Assembly (NCBI GenBank): GCA_964247055.1 | Contig: OZ176056.1 | Span: 8,680,001-8,744,000 of the forward strand | Source of the DNA: Paragordius varius | Taxonomy: Eukaryota > Nematomorpha | Length of the DNA: 64,000 nucleotides | Direction: 5' to 3' | Part shown: positions 14,601 to 23,924 of the stretch, piece after piece | How positions within the stretch are numbered: position 1 is the first letter of the stretch | Layout: the number at the start of each line of letters is the position of its first letter | Notes under the pieces: generated by a model | Told to the model about the DNA's origin: nothing | Databases searched by the model: none | What the model saw: the letters and a program-made list of their open reading frames with translations, nothing else | Translations under genes and position numbers: made by a program

Positions 14601-14686
14601 AAACCGGAAATCGCAATGAATGGAGAAGCTATATTTTCAATGTTGCAATTAGTCGGAATCCACTTTAGCAAACAACAACAACAACA
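11638..14686 (+). mobile_element. RTE-clade LINE, nearly full length, inserted only in unit 1
   Basis: Insertion bounds come from comparison with the empty site in unit 3 near 57561-57562. There is a 5' UTR of about 190 bp, one long coding region (11832-14668) and a tail of CAA repeats (14669-14687) directly after the stop, as in RTE elements with very short 3' UTRs. No target-site duplication longer than about 2 bp is visible. Composition is richer in GC than the host DNA. The insertion is younger than the unit duplication or was lost by conversion in other units. Confidence 0.93.
11832..14668 (+). pseudogene. RTE LINE ORF: APE endonuclease plus reverse transcriptase, frameshifted
   Basis: The APE-type endonuclease reads first, with IATWNLRG, LGISESHIP, LQIYAPTS, FILGDFNS, NQIDFIL and SDHNLLIAK all present. 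The reverse transcriptase follows, with KGRGCRDMI, VDFSKAFDSI, QVGLHQGCVLSPILFN and YADDTVLFAD (13891-13920). The C-terminal region has RRTRWMDNI and ends in a TAG at 14666. The frame changes five times: near 12540, 13040, 13368 (an A run), 13830, and in a 17-base G run at 14260-14276. That run replaces the region where RTE proteins usually read YGCESWTLKK; SWTLKKYDE follows it directly. Summed length is about 945 codons, normal for RTE. Catalytic residues remain but the frame is broken, so it is not active as assembled. Confidence 0.93.
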
Positions 14687-14775
14687 ATGATTTATATTAG
14701 CCCAAAAACACCTAATTTATTTGTAGGATGAATTTGAATTGTTCAAGGGTGAATTTTATCTTAATGGTATAAAAA

Positions 14776-14891
14776 ATATCATTCTTTAATGTATATATCT
14801 TGATTGAAAAATGTATAAGGCAGGGTTTTTTTATTTTTAAGGCATATAATAAAAAATTTATTTGCATTTATTATGGTAATTGGTGGATATC
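14776..14891. other. Short AT-rich spacer
   Basis: Matches unit 3 near 57650-57770. Nothing recognised. Confidence 0.6.
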
Positions 14892-15176
14892 TTACAGTAA
14901 AAACTGAAATTATACGAAAAAAAAGTAAAAATATAAAGACAAATATTTTTTTCTAAAAGACAACTATACTTTTGAAATCTTATTTTATATAAATCATTGG
15001 AATTGTAAAATATGATATAGAGATATAAGGTAATACTATCCATTATATATTTTTTGATTATAATTAAATAATTTATTTAGAAAAGTCTAAGGTTTAAAAA
15101 AGTATGATTGTCTTTTGAAAAGAATAATTATCTTTATGTATTTACGTTGAGTCCGTATAATTCAATTTTACTGTAA
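14892..15176. mobile_element. MITE family 1, unit 1 copy
   Basis: About 285 bp bounded by long inverted repeats: TTACAGTAAAAACTGAAATT at the left and its near complement ending TTTTACTGTAA at the right. The arms extend inward about 85 bp through AAGACAA and ATACTTTT. There is no transposase, so this is non-autonomous. Further copies lie at 57955-58240, 62805-63050 and 63582-63852. An extra right arm follows directly (about 15177-15263), which suggests a nested or tandem insertion. Confidence 0.8.
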
Positions 15177-15263
15177 AAAATTGCGATTGAGCAAGTATGG
15201 TTGATTCTTAAAAAAATATTTATCTTTATATTTTACATCCGTATAATTTCAATTACTGTAAAA

Positions 15264-15518
15264 TCGTGGAAGTAGCGCACATTATGTTTTGTAAAATATT
15301 TTCAGTAAAAATTAATGCCCAAAATAAAATATATTGTAACTATATCTGATCAAAATAACCCTTGTAAAAAATTTCATTTTTAATTGTACATTTTAATTTT
15401 TGCCCTACTAAAAAGGACTAGTTATCCTGAATTAAACGATGCCGAGATTTAGCAATCAAATTGAAAAACAATTTAGATCGAAAGTTCGGACAAATATTCG
15501 GGGCAAACCTATAAATAT
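15264..15518. other. AT-rich spacer
   Basis: Conserved with unit 3 (58325-58582). No gene or repeat recognised. Confidence 0.6.
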
Positions 15519-15810
15519 CTATAGTTTCGGGAAAAATGAAATTAAAAATTATACCATTTGCAAGTTGGTCATTTAACACTTCAAATTGGTTTTAACATTA
15601 AGTTTTAAAATACTTTTGGAAAACAACATTTCTAACAAAAAAATATTTTTAGATTATGATTTTGAATGCAAAAATATGTAATAAAAAACAGATTATAAGA
15701 TAAATCAGTATGTAAATTATGGTAAGCAAAAAATGTTTAATCAATTTTAATTGTTAAATGACCAACTTGAGCAAATGGTATTAACTTTTTTATTTCATGC
15801 GAAACTATAG
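15519..15810. mobile_element. MITE family 2, unit 1 copy
   Basis: About 292 bp with inverted ends CTATAGTTTCG / CGAAACTATAG. The arms continue inward with ATACCATTTGC and AAGTTGGTCATTTAAC in inverted orientation. No coding capacity. The same element is at 58583-58873 in unit 3, so it predates the split of units 1 and 3. Confidence 0.8.
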
Positions 15811-16372
15811 AATTTATAAATTTAAATACTAATGTGAACCATTGATCTCAATTGTTAAAATAAAAAAATTTATGCAAAATTTTCTTAAAAATATTTTTTC
15901 CACAAATATCTAAAAACCATAAAACTCATCCAGTTAATAAAATAAAACTGTTGAATAATAAATTATTAATGATTGTGTAGCATCAAAAAATTGTCATTCG
16001 ATTGTTTGTAAATATAATCCTAATTAGTGAAACGTAAATAAATGATAACTACTATATAAAGGTTAAAAAAATTTGAGATGTGTTGGTTAAAAACTTGGTA
16101 AATTATGATAATTAAAATTGAAAACCCATACCACAATTATTTAATTATTTGATGGTAAAGTGCGTCGGTTTAAATCGTGTAGCTCCGAGAACTCTATGAA
16201 AAATTTCAGAATTTGTTAAGTTTTACATTTGCAACTCGTTGCATTTTAAAAAAAATAATCAAATTTAAACTGTTATATGACCTTTAAATGGGTCATTTTT
16301 TGTATTTTTAAAATATTAATTATTAAATGCCTATTTTTGAATTAATTTTTTAAAAAACCAGCGCCCCTTCAA
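15811..16372. other. AT-rich spacer
   Basis: Collinear with 58874-59465 in unit 3, apart from small indels. No gene seen; it would be the 3' flank of the LRR gene. Confidence 0.6.
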
Positions 16373-17402
16373 CTATGGGGCCAGGTGCTTCAGCCCCCTT
16401 TCTCCCCGATCTAGCTACAACATTTTTCCAAGTATTTCCGCATGAAACTTTTAGCTATCGAATGATATATGATTCTTAAAGAAATTTTTGATTGCCATTT
16501 TCGGCAAAGAAAGTTAAAAAACATTAACATTTATATATATTATATGACATACCTCCCAAGTCAATGAGCAGTGTTTTAGTCCGGTTTTTGGAAAGATTTT
16601 CCCAGCCTGTTATATTTTTAAGTCCCGAATGGTAGGCTGAGAAGTAATGTAATGCTGGTAAATTCGACAACTCTGAAATATTTAAGGAATCAAATCGATT
16701 GTAATTCAAAATTATTTGTTCAATTGATTCATTATATGCAACGTTTGTAAAGTCAACGGAGGTGATATTACTTCTGATATAAAGGGTTTTTAAATGGGGC
16801 CATTTTACAATCAGTTTCAAGTCTCGCAACCCCAAAACATATAAATCTAAAAATTCAATATTATTTGATTTCATAAATAAGTCGGGAGTAACCGTAAAAT
16901 AGATGAGGGTCAAAGATTTTAGGGTTTTAGGGAAATATTGTGCAGAGTTTATTATGTTTGTATCACGACGACTCATAGTTCTGCCTTTTATGGTTAAGGA
17001 GCGAATCATAGGGAATTTTTGCAATATGTCAGATAAATCATAATGATCTTCCGACGCGTACAAAATCACTTATTTCGCGTTTAAATTTTTAGCACCAAAA
17101 GTTTTTGTGTATGTAATCACCTCAAGAGTTTCCAATCTAGGCAAATAAGCTTGCATGGCACTATCATTTGTTGCGTATAGAGTTAATCTCTTTATGCTTG
17201 AGTGATTAATATGACCTACCAAACTAACTTTTTCAAGGTATAAAGTTACGTTTTGCAACATTGGAAAGAGATGTAAAATGGTCCAATTGAAATCTTTCCC
17301 AAAACCTAATATTTTAAGATCAATCGATTCAACCATTTTATGTGTCGAAGACAATACCTTTAACAACTCATATGTATGATTAATATTTGCATCGTAATCT
17401 CG
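16373..17402 (-). pseudogene. Truncated LRR-gene copy, unit 1
   Basis: Second LRR block of the gene at 59466-62327, highly similar in protein. It is broken in several ways. The 5' half is missing: homology starts at RDYDANINH. A GAA codon is changed to TAA at 17070-17072 (NAK-stop-VILYASED versus NAKEVILYASED). The acceptor of the last intron (TTTCAG in unit 3) is lost by a small deletion near 16441. LRR motifs remain legible, for example LKTLYIRSNITSVDF and IEQIILNYNRFDSLNI. No longer able to make the full protein. Confidence 0.85.
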
Positions 17403-17486
17403 ATTGGATATTTTAATATTCCGTAAAGTGAATCCCTCATTCAAAATGTATTGCGTTGGTGGATAGCACTTGAATGTACTGGTCAT
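17403..17486 (-). other. Foreign 5' sequence fused to the LRR copy, unit 1
   Basis: An open frame enters the LRR block from upstream with an ATG at 17486 and reads TFKCYPPTQYILNEGFTLRN then IKISN before RDYDANINH. Unit 3 has different sequence here (HLDSTELRF). The same DNA is in unit 2 (38943-39020), where no LRR block follows. Either a fragment of another LRR paralogue or a chance fusion made at the junction. Confidence 0.45.
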
Positions 17487-17869
17487 TTAGAACAAAAAGA
17501 TTTATAATTTTAAACATCATGTAAATGGTTCATCTGATTTATATGAAGTTGTGAGTCACATGTGTTAATTTTAATTCTTCGACTGTGCATAGCAAAATAG
17601 ATAATAAACAGAGCAAAATATTTATATATGCTAAGCAATTTGGCTGTTTTAAAATATAAAGATTGCATCTAATTTTAACATAACGTAAATAGTATAGTCT
17701 AAATTCTTTAAATATAAGGCTTAAAATGCGGCCTCCGTTTTATAAAGTTGCGACCGTAAATATAGGCCCGTCAGCAGACAGAACCGTCAATAATTCAAAT
17801 ATAATTGATTGAAAGCAACTATGATCGCAATCAGAAAAATATTTATAAGTAAAGGGTGGTGAGAAACTC
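17487..17869. other. Tail DNA, unit 1
   Basis: Matches 39020-39405 in unit 2. A minus-strand frame starting at the ATG near 17871 is open for about 109 codons in unit 2 (39072-39401) but is stopped early here, so it is not supported as a gene. Confidence 0.5.
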
Positions 17870-18348
17870 ATATTCGAAGGCTTGAGGCCTTCTTCTCAAA
17901 TGGCAACAAGGGATGGGGACATGAATGAAACCAAGCAGCAAGGATTGCCGGATTGAAGGATTACGAGGTAAATATATTGTTTAGGTGTATTGGGAGAAAC
18001 TTTATTGGGGAGGCGTTCACGACGGAGCTGTGCAAAGGAGCTACCCAACCAGAAGCCCTGAATCGAGGTCCTGGACTTGGGAATGGCCTATCAATGGGAT
18101 GACATATGGAAAAGAGGTAAACCTAATGTTTAGGTGGGATGGATGGCCTTTTGGGGATTCATCAGTTGGGACGGAGCTTGTCAAGCCAGCACTACCCCTG
18201 ATGATCAAAACAAGGCACATGCTACTCGGGAGCAGGCTTGGTTGTTGGATGGCGACTTGCTCGGATCAAACAACACTGCTACTTGGAGGATGGCATTCTG
18301 TTGAATGCACAACTCTCATTTTACTTGTGGAGAGTTTTTGGGCCAAAT
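17870..18348. other. GC-richer segment of unknown origin, unit 1
   Basis: About 480 bp of clearly higher GC with an internal imperfect duplication: GAGGTAAATATATTGTTTAGG near 17967 and GAGGTAAACCTAATGTTTAGG near 18114. An open frame runs 17985-18350 but has no ATG and is rearranged in unit 2 (39410-39870). It looks like captured foreign or exonic DNA. Family not recognised. Confidence 0.5.
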
Positions 18349-18468
18349 GACTCTCTAGTGGGAGAATATTTCCTCCTTTGGGGAAATCAACTCTTGTTAT
18401 TTTGAGAGAGTTGTTTTCTCCAAACGTGTGAAGGAGGAGGATTTATTTCTCCCATTAGAGAATGAGTC
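18349..18468. repeat. 120-bp inverted repeat, unit 1
   Basis: Left arm GACTCTCTAGTGGGAGAA pairs with TTCTCCCATTAGAGAATGAGTC on the right. The pairing continues inward (TTTCCTCC/GGAGGA and CAACTCT/AGAGTTG). The whole segment could fold on itself or be a very small transposon. Also in unit 2 at 39871-39992. Confidence 0.7.
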
Positions 18469-18475
18469 TGGTCCC

Positions 18476-18539
18476 TAAGTCCAAAATTTTATTTTGTGCA
18501 CTCCTACTCCCGGACGCTCAAAATAAAATTTTGGACTTA
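18476..18539. repeat. Perfect 21-bp inverted repeat with 22-base loop
   Basis: Arms 18476-18496 and 18519-18539 are exact reverse complements (left arm begins TAAGTCCAAAATTTTA). The loop is C-rich. In unit 2 (about 39999-40061) the left arm carries two changes (ATTCGATTTTG), so the perfect pairing is specific to unit 1. Confidence 0.85.
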
Positions 18540-18571
18540 GAATATTTTTTAATTTTTTTTTCTCGCCCTTT

Positions 18572-18590
18572 GGGGGGGGGGGGGGGGGGG
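18572..18590. repeat. Poly-G tract (19 G), unit 1
   Basis: Homopolymer following CTCGCCCTTT. Unit 2 has 10 G at the same place (40096-40105). Real slippage or assembly error. Confidence 0.9.
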
Positions 18591-19498
18591 TTATATATAT
18601 TTATTTATATTTTTTAATTTTTTTTCAAAAAATATAAGATAAAGTAAACATTATTTATTGACAATAATTATATATATTCATTTTTCTGTTTATTTTCATT
18701 CTTGTCTTGTTGGTTTATTCATGATTAACGTTTTGAGATGGTTTCATTGCATTATTCATGTATTTTCTGAATCTATAAAAATTAATAAACATTAGTTTTA
18801 GAGATTAAATTTTCAATGTTATCATAACCTAATTTTAACTAGTAAATCAAATTTTAAATAATTTTTACAATTATTGTCAATTAATTAGCATCTAGAAATT
18901 ATTAGGAGGTTTAGAACACTTATTTTTTATAAATTTATACGTATGAGCCATTGATTTATAAAATAAAATCTTTATTTTTTAGAGATATTAGCTGTAAAGT
19001 ATAATTTTAGCGGTTAATATTCAATATTAATTCTAAAATCACAATGATTAAAAATTTATTCAAGATGATAAACCGATCCTTAATCTAAGACATAAACCGA
19101 CTTTAACCCTTAATCTAAGCCTAACCCACAAGTTTGGAAGCCTTTAATTGTTAACCTAAACCGCAATAAAATGAGTTTCAAAAAAATATTTTTATTCTTT
19201 TGAATAAAATAATATCAGATATTTACAAAAAAATAACTGTTTATAAATATGATCTTCTATTAATTTTGTGGTTTTTAAATAATATTGAGGCATATGAGGA
19301 CTTTTTTACTTAGATATAAAAAATGGTAAACAAATCATAAAACAAACAGTGTTAGGGTCAAAACAAATTTAGGAAGGCAATAATATCCTACCTATTATAA
19401 AATTATTTATTCAATGATTAAAAAACAAGTATTTCATTCAATAATTAACTACAATGGGATCATTTTAAATAATTCCTCTTATCAATTAATTAAAAAGA
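18591..19498. other. AT-rich tail DNA, unit 1
   Basis: Only partly alignable with unit 2 (40106-41067): blocks match, separated by long differing stretches. In unit 2 a stretch with TTGTTGGTTATTCATGATCA is tandemly duplicated at about 40220-40345. No gene. Confidence 0.5.
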
Positions 19499-19612
19499 AA
19501 TGCGTGGGTCTCGGCCTGCTTCGCAGCCCGAGGAAGTCCTGCGGACTTCTTTAAGGAAATGAACCAACTCCAATCCCTCACCCTAACCCTAGCCCACAAA
19601 CTCGAAATCCTA
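19499..19612 (+). repeat. Twin-hairpin module, inverted orientation, unit 1
   Basis: Same module as at 6207-6320 but on the other strand: the GGCCTGCTTCGCAG hairpin, the palindrome GAAGTCCTGCGGACTTC, then CCCTCACCCTAACCCTAGCC. The two copies lie 13.3 kb apart facing each other. Confidence 0.85.
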
Positions 19613-19871
19613 AAAGTTTTTTACCCCTTATTGTAAAATAAATTTTTGCTAAATACCTTAAAATCCCTACCATTAAAAAGCCATTGATCATGTGTTTAGT
19701 ATGTTTATTACATGTAAACCATAAAATAAAACAGTTTAATTAGCAATGTTTACTAGAAATCAAGAGAAAAGGCCATTCATTAAAAGCAAAAATATTTTAA
19801 GAATAAATGATCAAGAACTATTACATGAAAACGAACATAATAGAAAGCATTTTCAATTACAATATCCATTT

Positions 19872-20031
19872 AAATGGTTGTTTATTTCATACCATAGTAG
19901 GGCAATTCTCAACACAGTAGTGTATGGAAAAACCATACAAAGACTTTAATAAACCATTATTTTCTTCCTTTTTTCCATACAGTACTATTGTGTTGCAATT
20001 TGCCTTACTATTATAGAAATAAGCAACCATT
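19872..20031. mobile_element. MITE family 3, unit 1
   Basis: About 160 bp with inverted arms: ATGGTTGTTTATTTC...GTATGGAAAAA on the left and TTTTTCCATAC...GAAATAAGCAACCAT on the right. Flanking TAA on both sides is compatible with a 3-bp TWA-type target duplication as in PIF/Harbinger elements, but this is short. A decayed relative is at 41283-41400 in unit 2. Confidence 0.65.
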
Positions 20032-22169
20032 AAAACATATATTGTAATATAAATTTAAATTAACTGAACACGTTTGAAAAACATCGCCATAGAGATAAAA
20101 GTATTTATCGACAATAATTAAAGAAAATTCTTAAAGAGATATAAATTAAAATGACAAATAAGACCATTGTTCAAAGTTATTTGAAAAAATGTAATTTATT
20201 CAAAAAATTCATTAAAAAACTATAATAAAGGTATATTAAATATTATTTAAATTATGGTATAAATTTATCACCTAATCAATAAAAGTGAATCAAAATATTA
20301 TTCAATAAACTTGGGATTTATAAGAAAATAAAAATAAAAACATTTTACAATAATTTAAATTAATGAATTATTAGTGATAAAAAGGTAAGTATTCTAATAT
20401 ATTCATTAAAATTAGTTATTTAAAATATAATTATTTATAAAAATTACTAAACTAAAAAGAGGTATATTATCTATTTTCTTAATAAAAAACAGCTGAAAAA
20501 ACTAGTTACCAAAATTTTAATATTAAACTTAAAATTAATGAAATTTTAAATATACAAAAAATCATTAGTTAAAAAGTCTTTAATTTAAATTTGTTTATAA
20601 TTGGTGATAAAAAATTTAATTTATATTAATTTTATTTTTACGTTTGACAAATATTACTTGTAGTAATCAAAAATTTTTATAGTTATCAAAAATATAATTA
20701 TCTAAACAGCTGACCATGAAAATTGGTTATTTAATACACTGTAAGACAGAAAAACAGATAAATACAATATTTTAAGTTGATAAAAAAGAGATTCTTATCA
20801 ATAGATTACTATAGAAATATTCTAAATTAGTTGTTTGTTGTTCTTATATCTTAGCAAAAATTCTTTAAGAGCCAAAATTTTGAAAAACTCAGGTAACTTT
20901 ATAAAAAAATATTTAAATAATGGTTAAGATATACCATAATAACTTTTGAGATTTTGACTTTTCCGCGCACACAATGTTCAGAAACCACATCATTCTAATT
21001 GAATATAAAATAATGTTTAATAATTAAATGCATATTTTTTCTTTAACAGAAATGCTGGTTGTTATATAGTTTTTTCAATCATAGTTAACGGTTTATTAAT
21101 GATATTTAGCGTTGTTTTAAAAAAATGTGTTCACAAAAACATTATAGCGGTTATTTCTTATTTATTACTAATTAACAAAAAATAAATAAATTGATTAATA
21201 TTTAGCTTTTATAGGAAAAAAACAAATTAACTATTTATTTCTAATAAAATTTAGCGTTTTTTGATGAAAATTAGGTTAAATGTAATCATTTATATAAGAA
21301 TGAAAAACATAGTTTTGAAAATATCAAAAACAAACAGCTGTTACGGCTAATTCAATTAAATTGAAAAAAACATATATATTTAGCTAAAATTCTGCTAAAA
21401 AAATTTTTTTTATACTGCCCTGTAGTTTTTCAAAATTATCTTACAGTAATTTATATCAGCTGATTTTTAATAAATATTGGAGAATAATTATTAAATTTGG
21501 CTGTTTTAATAAAAAAATAGTAATTGCATAATTTGGCTGTAGTTAAAAAAATTTATAAAAAAATATCAGTTTTTAATTATAATTGAACTGTATTATAAAG
21601 GATATCAACATAACTCTCCTATTAGAAATAGCTAGGGGTTTATTGGTATATAACTATATTATTAAAATCCAACTGTTTCTTAGCGATTAAATAACTTATA
21701 AGACCAGGATTTTAATTAGGTTATTTATATGCAAATTCAAATTTTTAAAAGGAGCTCTGTAGTTTTTTTAAAAAATATAAGCTAATTAACGGGTATAAAA
21801 ATTTAAGCTTTTTACAAAAAATTTACTCTTTAAAAACCTAATTAATCAACTTTTTTTATAAATGTGGCATTTGGATAATTAAAGTAAAAATAAATACCAA
21901 ATTCCGAAATATTCAAGGCTTACATTTTTTATTACGATTCGTTTCAGTTTTTGCGCAAATAATCGATTAAGGCAACGCATTTCTATATTAATATAAGGTA
22001 AAAATTATAAATTGTTATATAAAAATATATTATTAAACAGTATTTTTAATAAATCAACTGTATAAATTAATCATCAGTTAAAAGAAACCATAAATAATCA
22101 ACTGTACAAATAAATAAACTGTTTTAAATATTATGAACTATTTAGATAAATTAAATAAATCAGCTGATA
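20032..22169. other. AT-rich tail DNA leading to satellite A, unit 1
   Basis: From about 20490 to 21700 this is nearly identical to 41870-43100 in unit 2, whereas the flanks differ strongly. Several CAGCTG sites occur. A block at about 21880-21985 with TTTTTGCGCAAATAATCGAT resembles the spacer on the far side of satellite A. No gene. Confidence 0.6.
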
Positions 22170-23480
22170 TATAAACAACTGAATAATAAAACAACTGAAT
22201 AATAAAACAACTGAATAATAAAACAACTGAATAATAAAACAACTGAATAATAAAACAACTGAATAATAAAACAACTGAATAATAAAACAACTGAATAATA
22301 AAACAACTGAATAATAAAAACAACTGAATAATAAAAACAACTGAATAATAAAAACAACTGAATAATAAAAACAACTGAATAATAAAAACAACTGAATAAT
22401 AAAAACAACTGAATAATAAAAACAACTGAATAATAAAAACAACTGAATAATAAAAACAAATGAATAATAAAAACAACTGAATAATAAAAACAACTGAATA
22501 ATAAAAACAACTGAATAATAAAAACAACTGAATAATAAAAACAACTGAATAATAAAAACAACTGAATAATAAAAACAACTGAATAATAAAAACAACTGAA
22601 TAATAAAAACAACTGAATAATAAAAACAAATGAATAATAAAAACAAATGAATAATAAAAACAACTGAATAATAAAACAACTGAATAATAAAACAACTGAA
22701 TAATAAAACAACTGAATAATAAAACAACTGAATAATAAAACAACTGAATAATAAAACAACTGAATAATAAAACAACTGAATAATAAAACAACTGAATAAT
22801 AAAAACAACTGAATAATAAAAACAACTGAATAATAAAAACAAATGAATAATAAAAACAAATGAATAATAAAAACAAATGAATAATAAAAACAAATGAATA
22901 ATAAAAACAACTGAATAATAAAAACAACTGAATAATAAAAACAACTGAAGAATAAAAACAACTGAATAATAAAAACAACTGAATAATAAAAACAACTGAA
23001 TAATAAAAACAACTGAATAATAAAAACAACTGAATAATAAAAACAACTGAATAATAAAAACAACTGATTAATAAAAACAACTGATTAATAAAAACAACTG
23101 ATTAATAAAAACACCTGATTAATAAAAACAACTGAATAATAAAAACAACTGAATAATAAAAACAACTGAATAATAAAAACAACTGAATAATAAAAACAAC
23201 TGATTATCTAAACAACTCATTATTTAAACAACTGATTAATTAAAACAACTGATTAATTAAAACAGGTTGAATAAAAACAAATGATTAATTAAAACAACTG
23301 GTTGAAAATCAAAACAAATGATTAATTACAACAAATGATTAATTACAACAAATGATTAATTACAACAACTGATTGATAAAAACAACTGATTGATAAAAAC
23401 AACTGATTGATAAAAACAAATAATTAATAATGACAACTGATAAATTAAAAAAACTGCTTAATAAAAATAACTGATAAATT
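22170..23480. repeat. Satellite A array, unit 2
   Basis: Best preserved satellite A array in the window, about 1.3 kb. It mixes 16-bp (AATAATAAAACAACTG) and 17-bp (AATAATAAAAACAACTG) monomers in homogeneous blocks. All three minus-strand frames are open for over 900 nt because the monomer has no stop in that direction; these are not genes. Confidence 0.97.
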
Positions 23481-23924
23481 AAAAAACCTGAAATATCAAA
23501 ACAACTCAAATTAAAAAACAAATATTTTAAAAAATTTTAAAACATTTAATATAACTATAATATTAATCAAGAATTTGAATTATTAAACTGTAAAAAATTA
23601 CCAATTCAAAAATATCAAGCCAAAATCTTTTGCTTTACGATTTGTTTGAGTTTTTGCGCAAATAATTGATTGAGGCAACACATTCTAAAAAAATAATGAA
23701 AATATATAAATTGAATATAAACGATTAATTACATTATAATAATTCAAAAAAACGCTATTTAAGAATGAATGATATGTTTTGTGTTTAATTATCTAAAAAA
23801 CCAATTTGCTGGCATTCAAGTAATTTTGCCGAATTGAGCGAATTAATATTTATAATGGAAGCATTTTTTTAAACTTTCCGATTTGTAGAATTATTATAAG
23901 TACAAAATTTGGGTTTATAGGCAT
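23481..23924. other. Spacer between satellites A and B, unit 2
   Basis: As in unit 1, nearly identical. Confidence 0.8.

Larger units (their letters stand above)
11450..14775. mobile_element. Inverted-repeat element split by the RTE LINE
   Basis: The stretch with TTCACCCTTAAACAATTCAAA (about 11490-11510) is matched in reverse complement by TTTGAATTGTTCAAGGGTGAA (about 14734-14752). In unit 3, where no LINE is present, the arms lie only about 150 bp apart (57387-57650). This looks like a small non-autonomous DNA transposon or foldback element, with the LINE inserted between its arms in unit 1. Confidence 0.6.

Noticed and set aside
12212-14616. Minus-strand ORFs within the LINE
   Set aside because: Antisense shadows of the RTE coding region.
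22131-23080. Three overlapping minus-strand ORFs of 302-310 codons
   Set aside because: They are the three frames of satellite A, which has no stop on that strand. Low-complexity repeats, no gene features.
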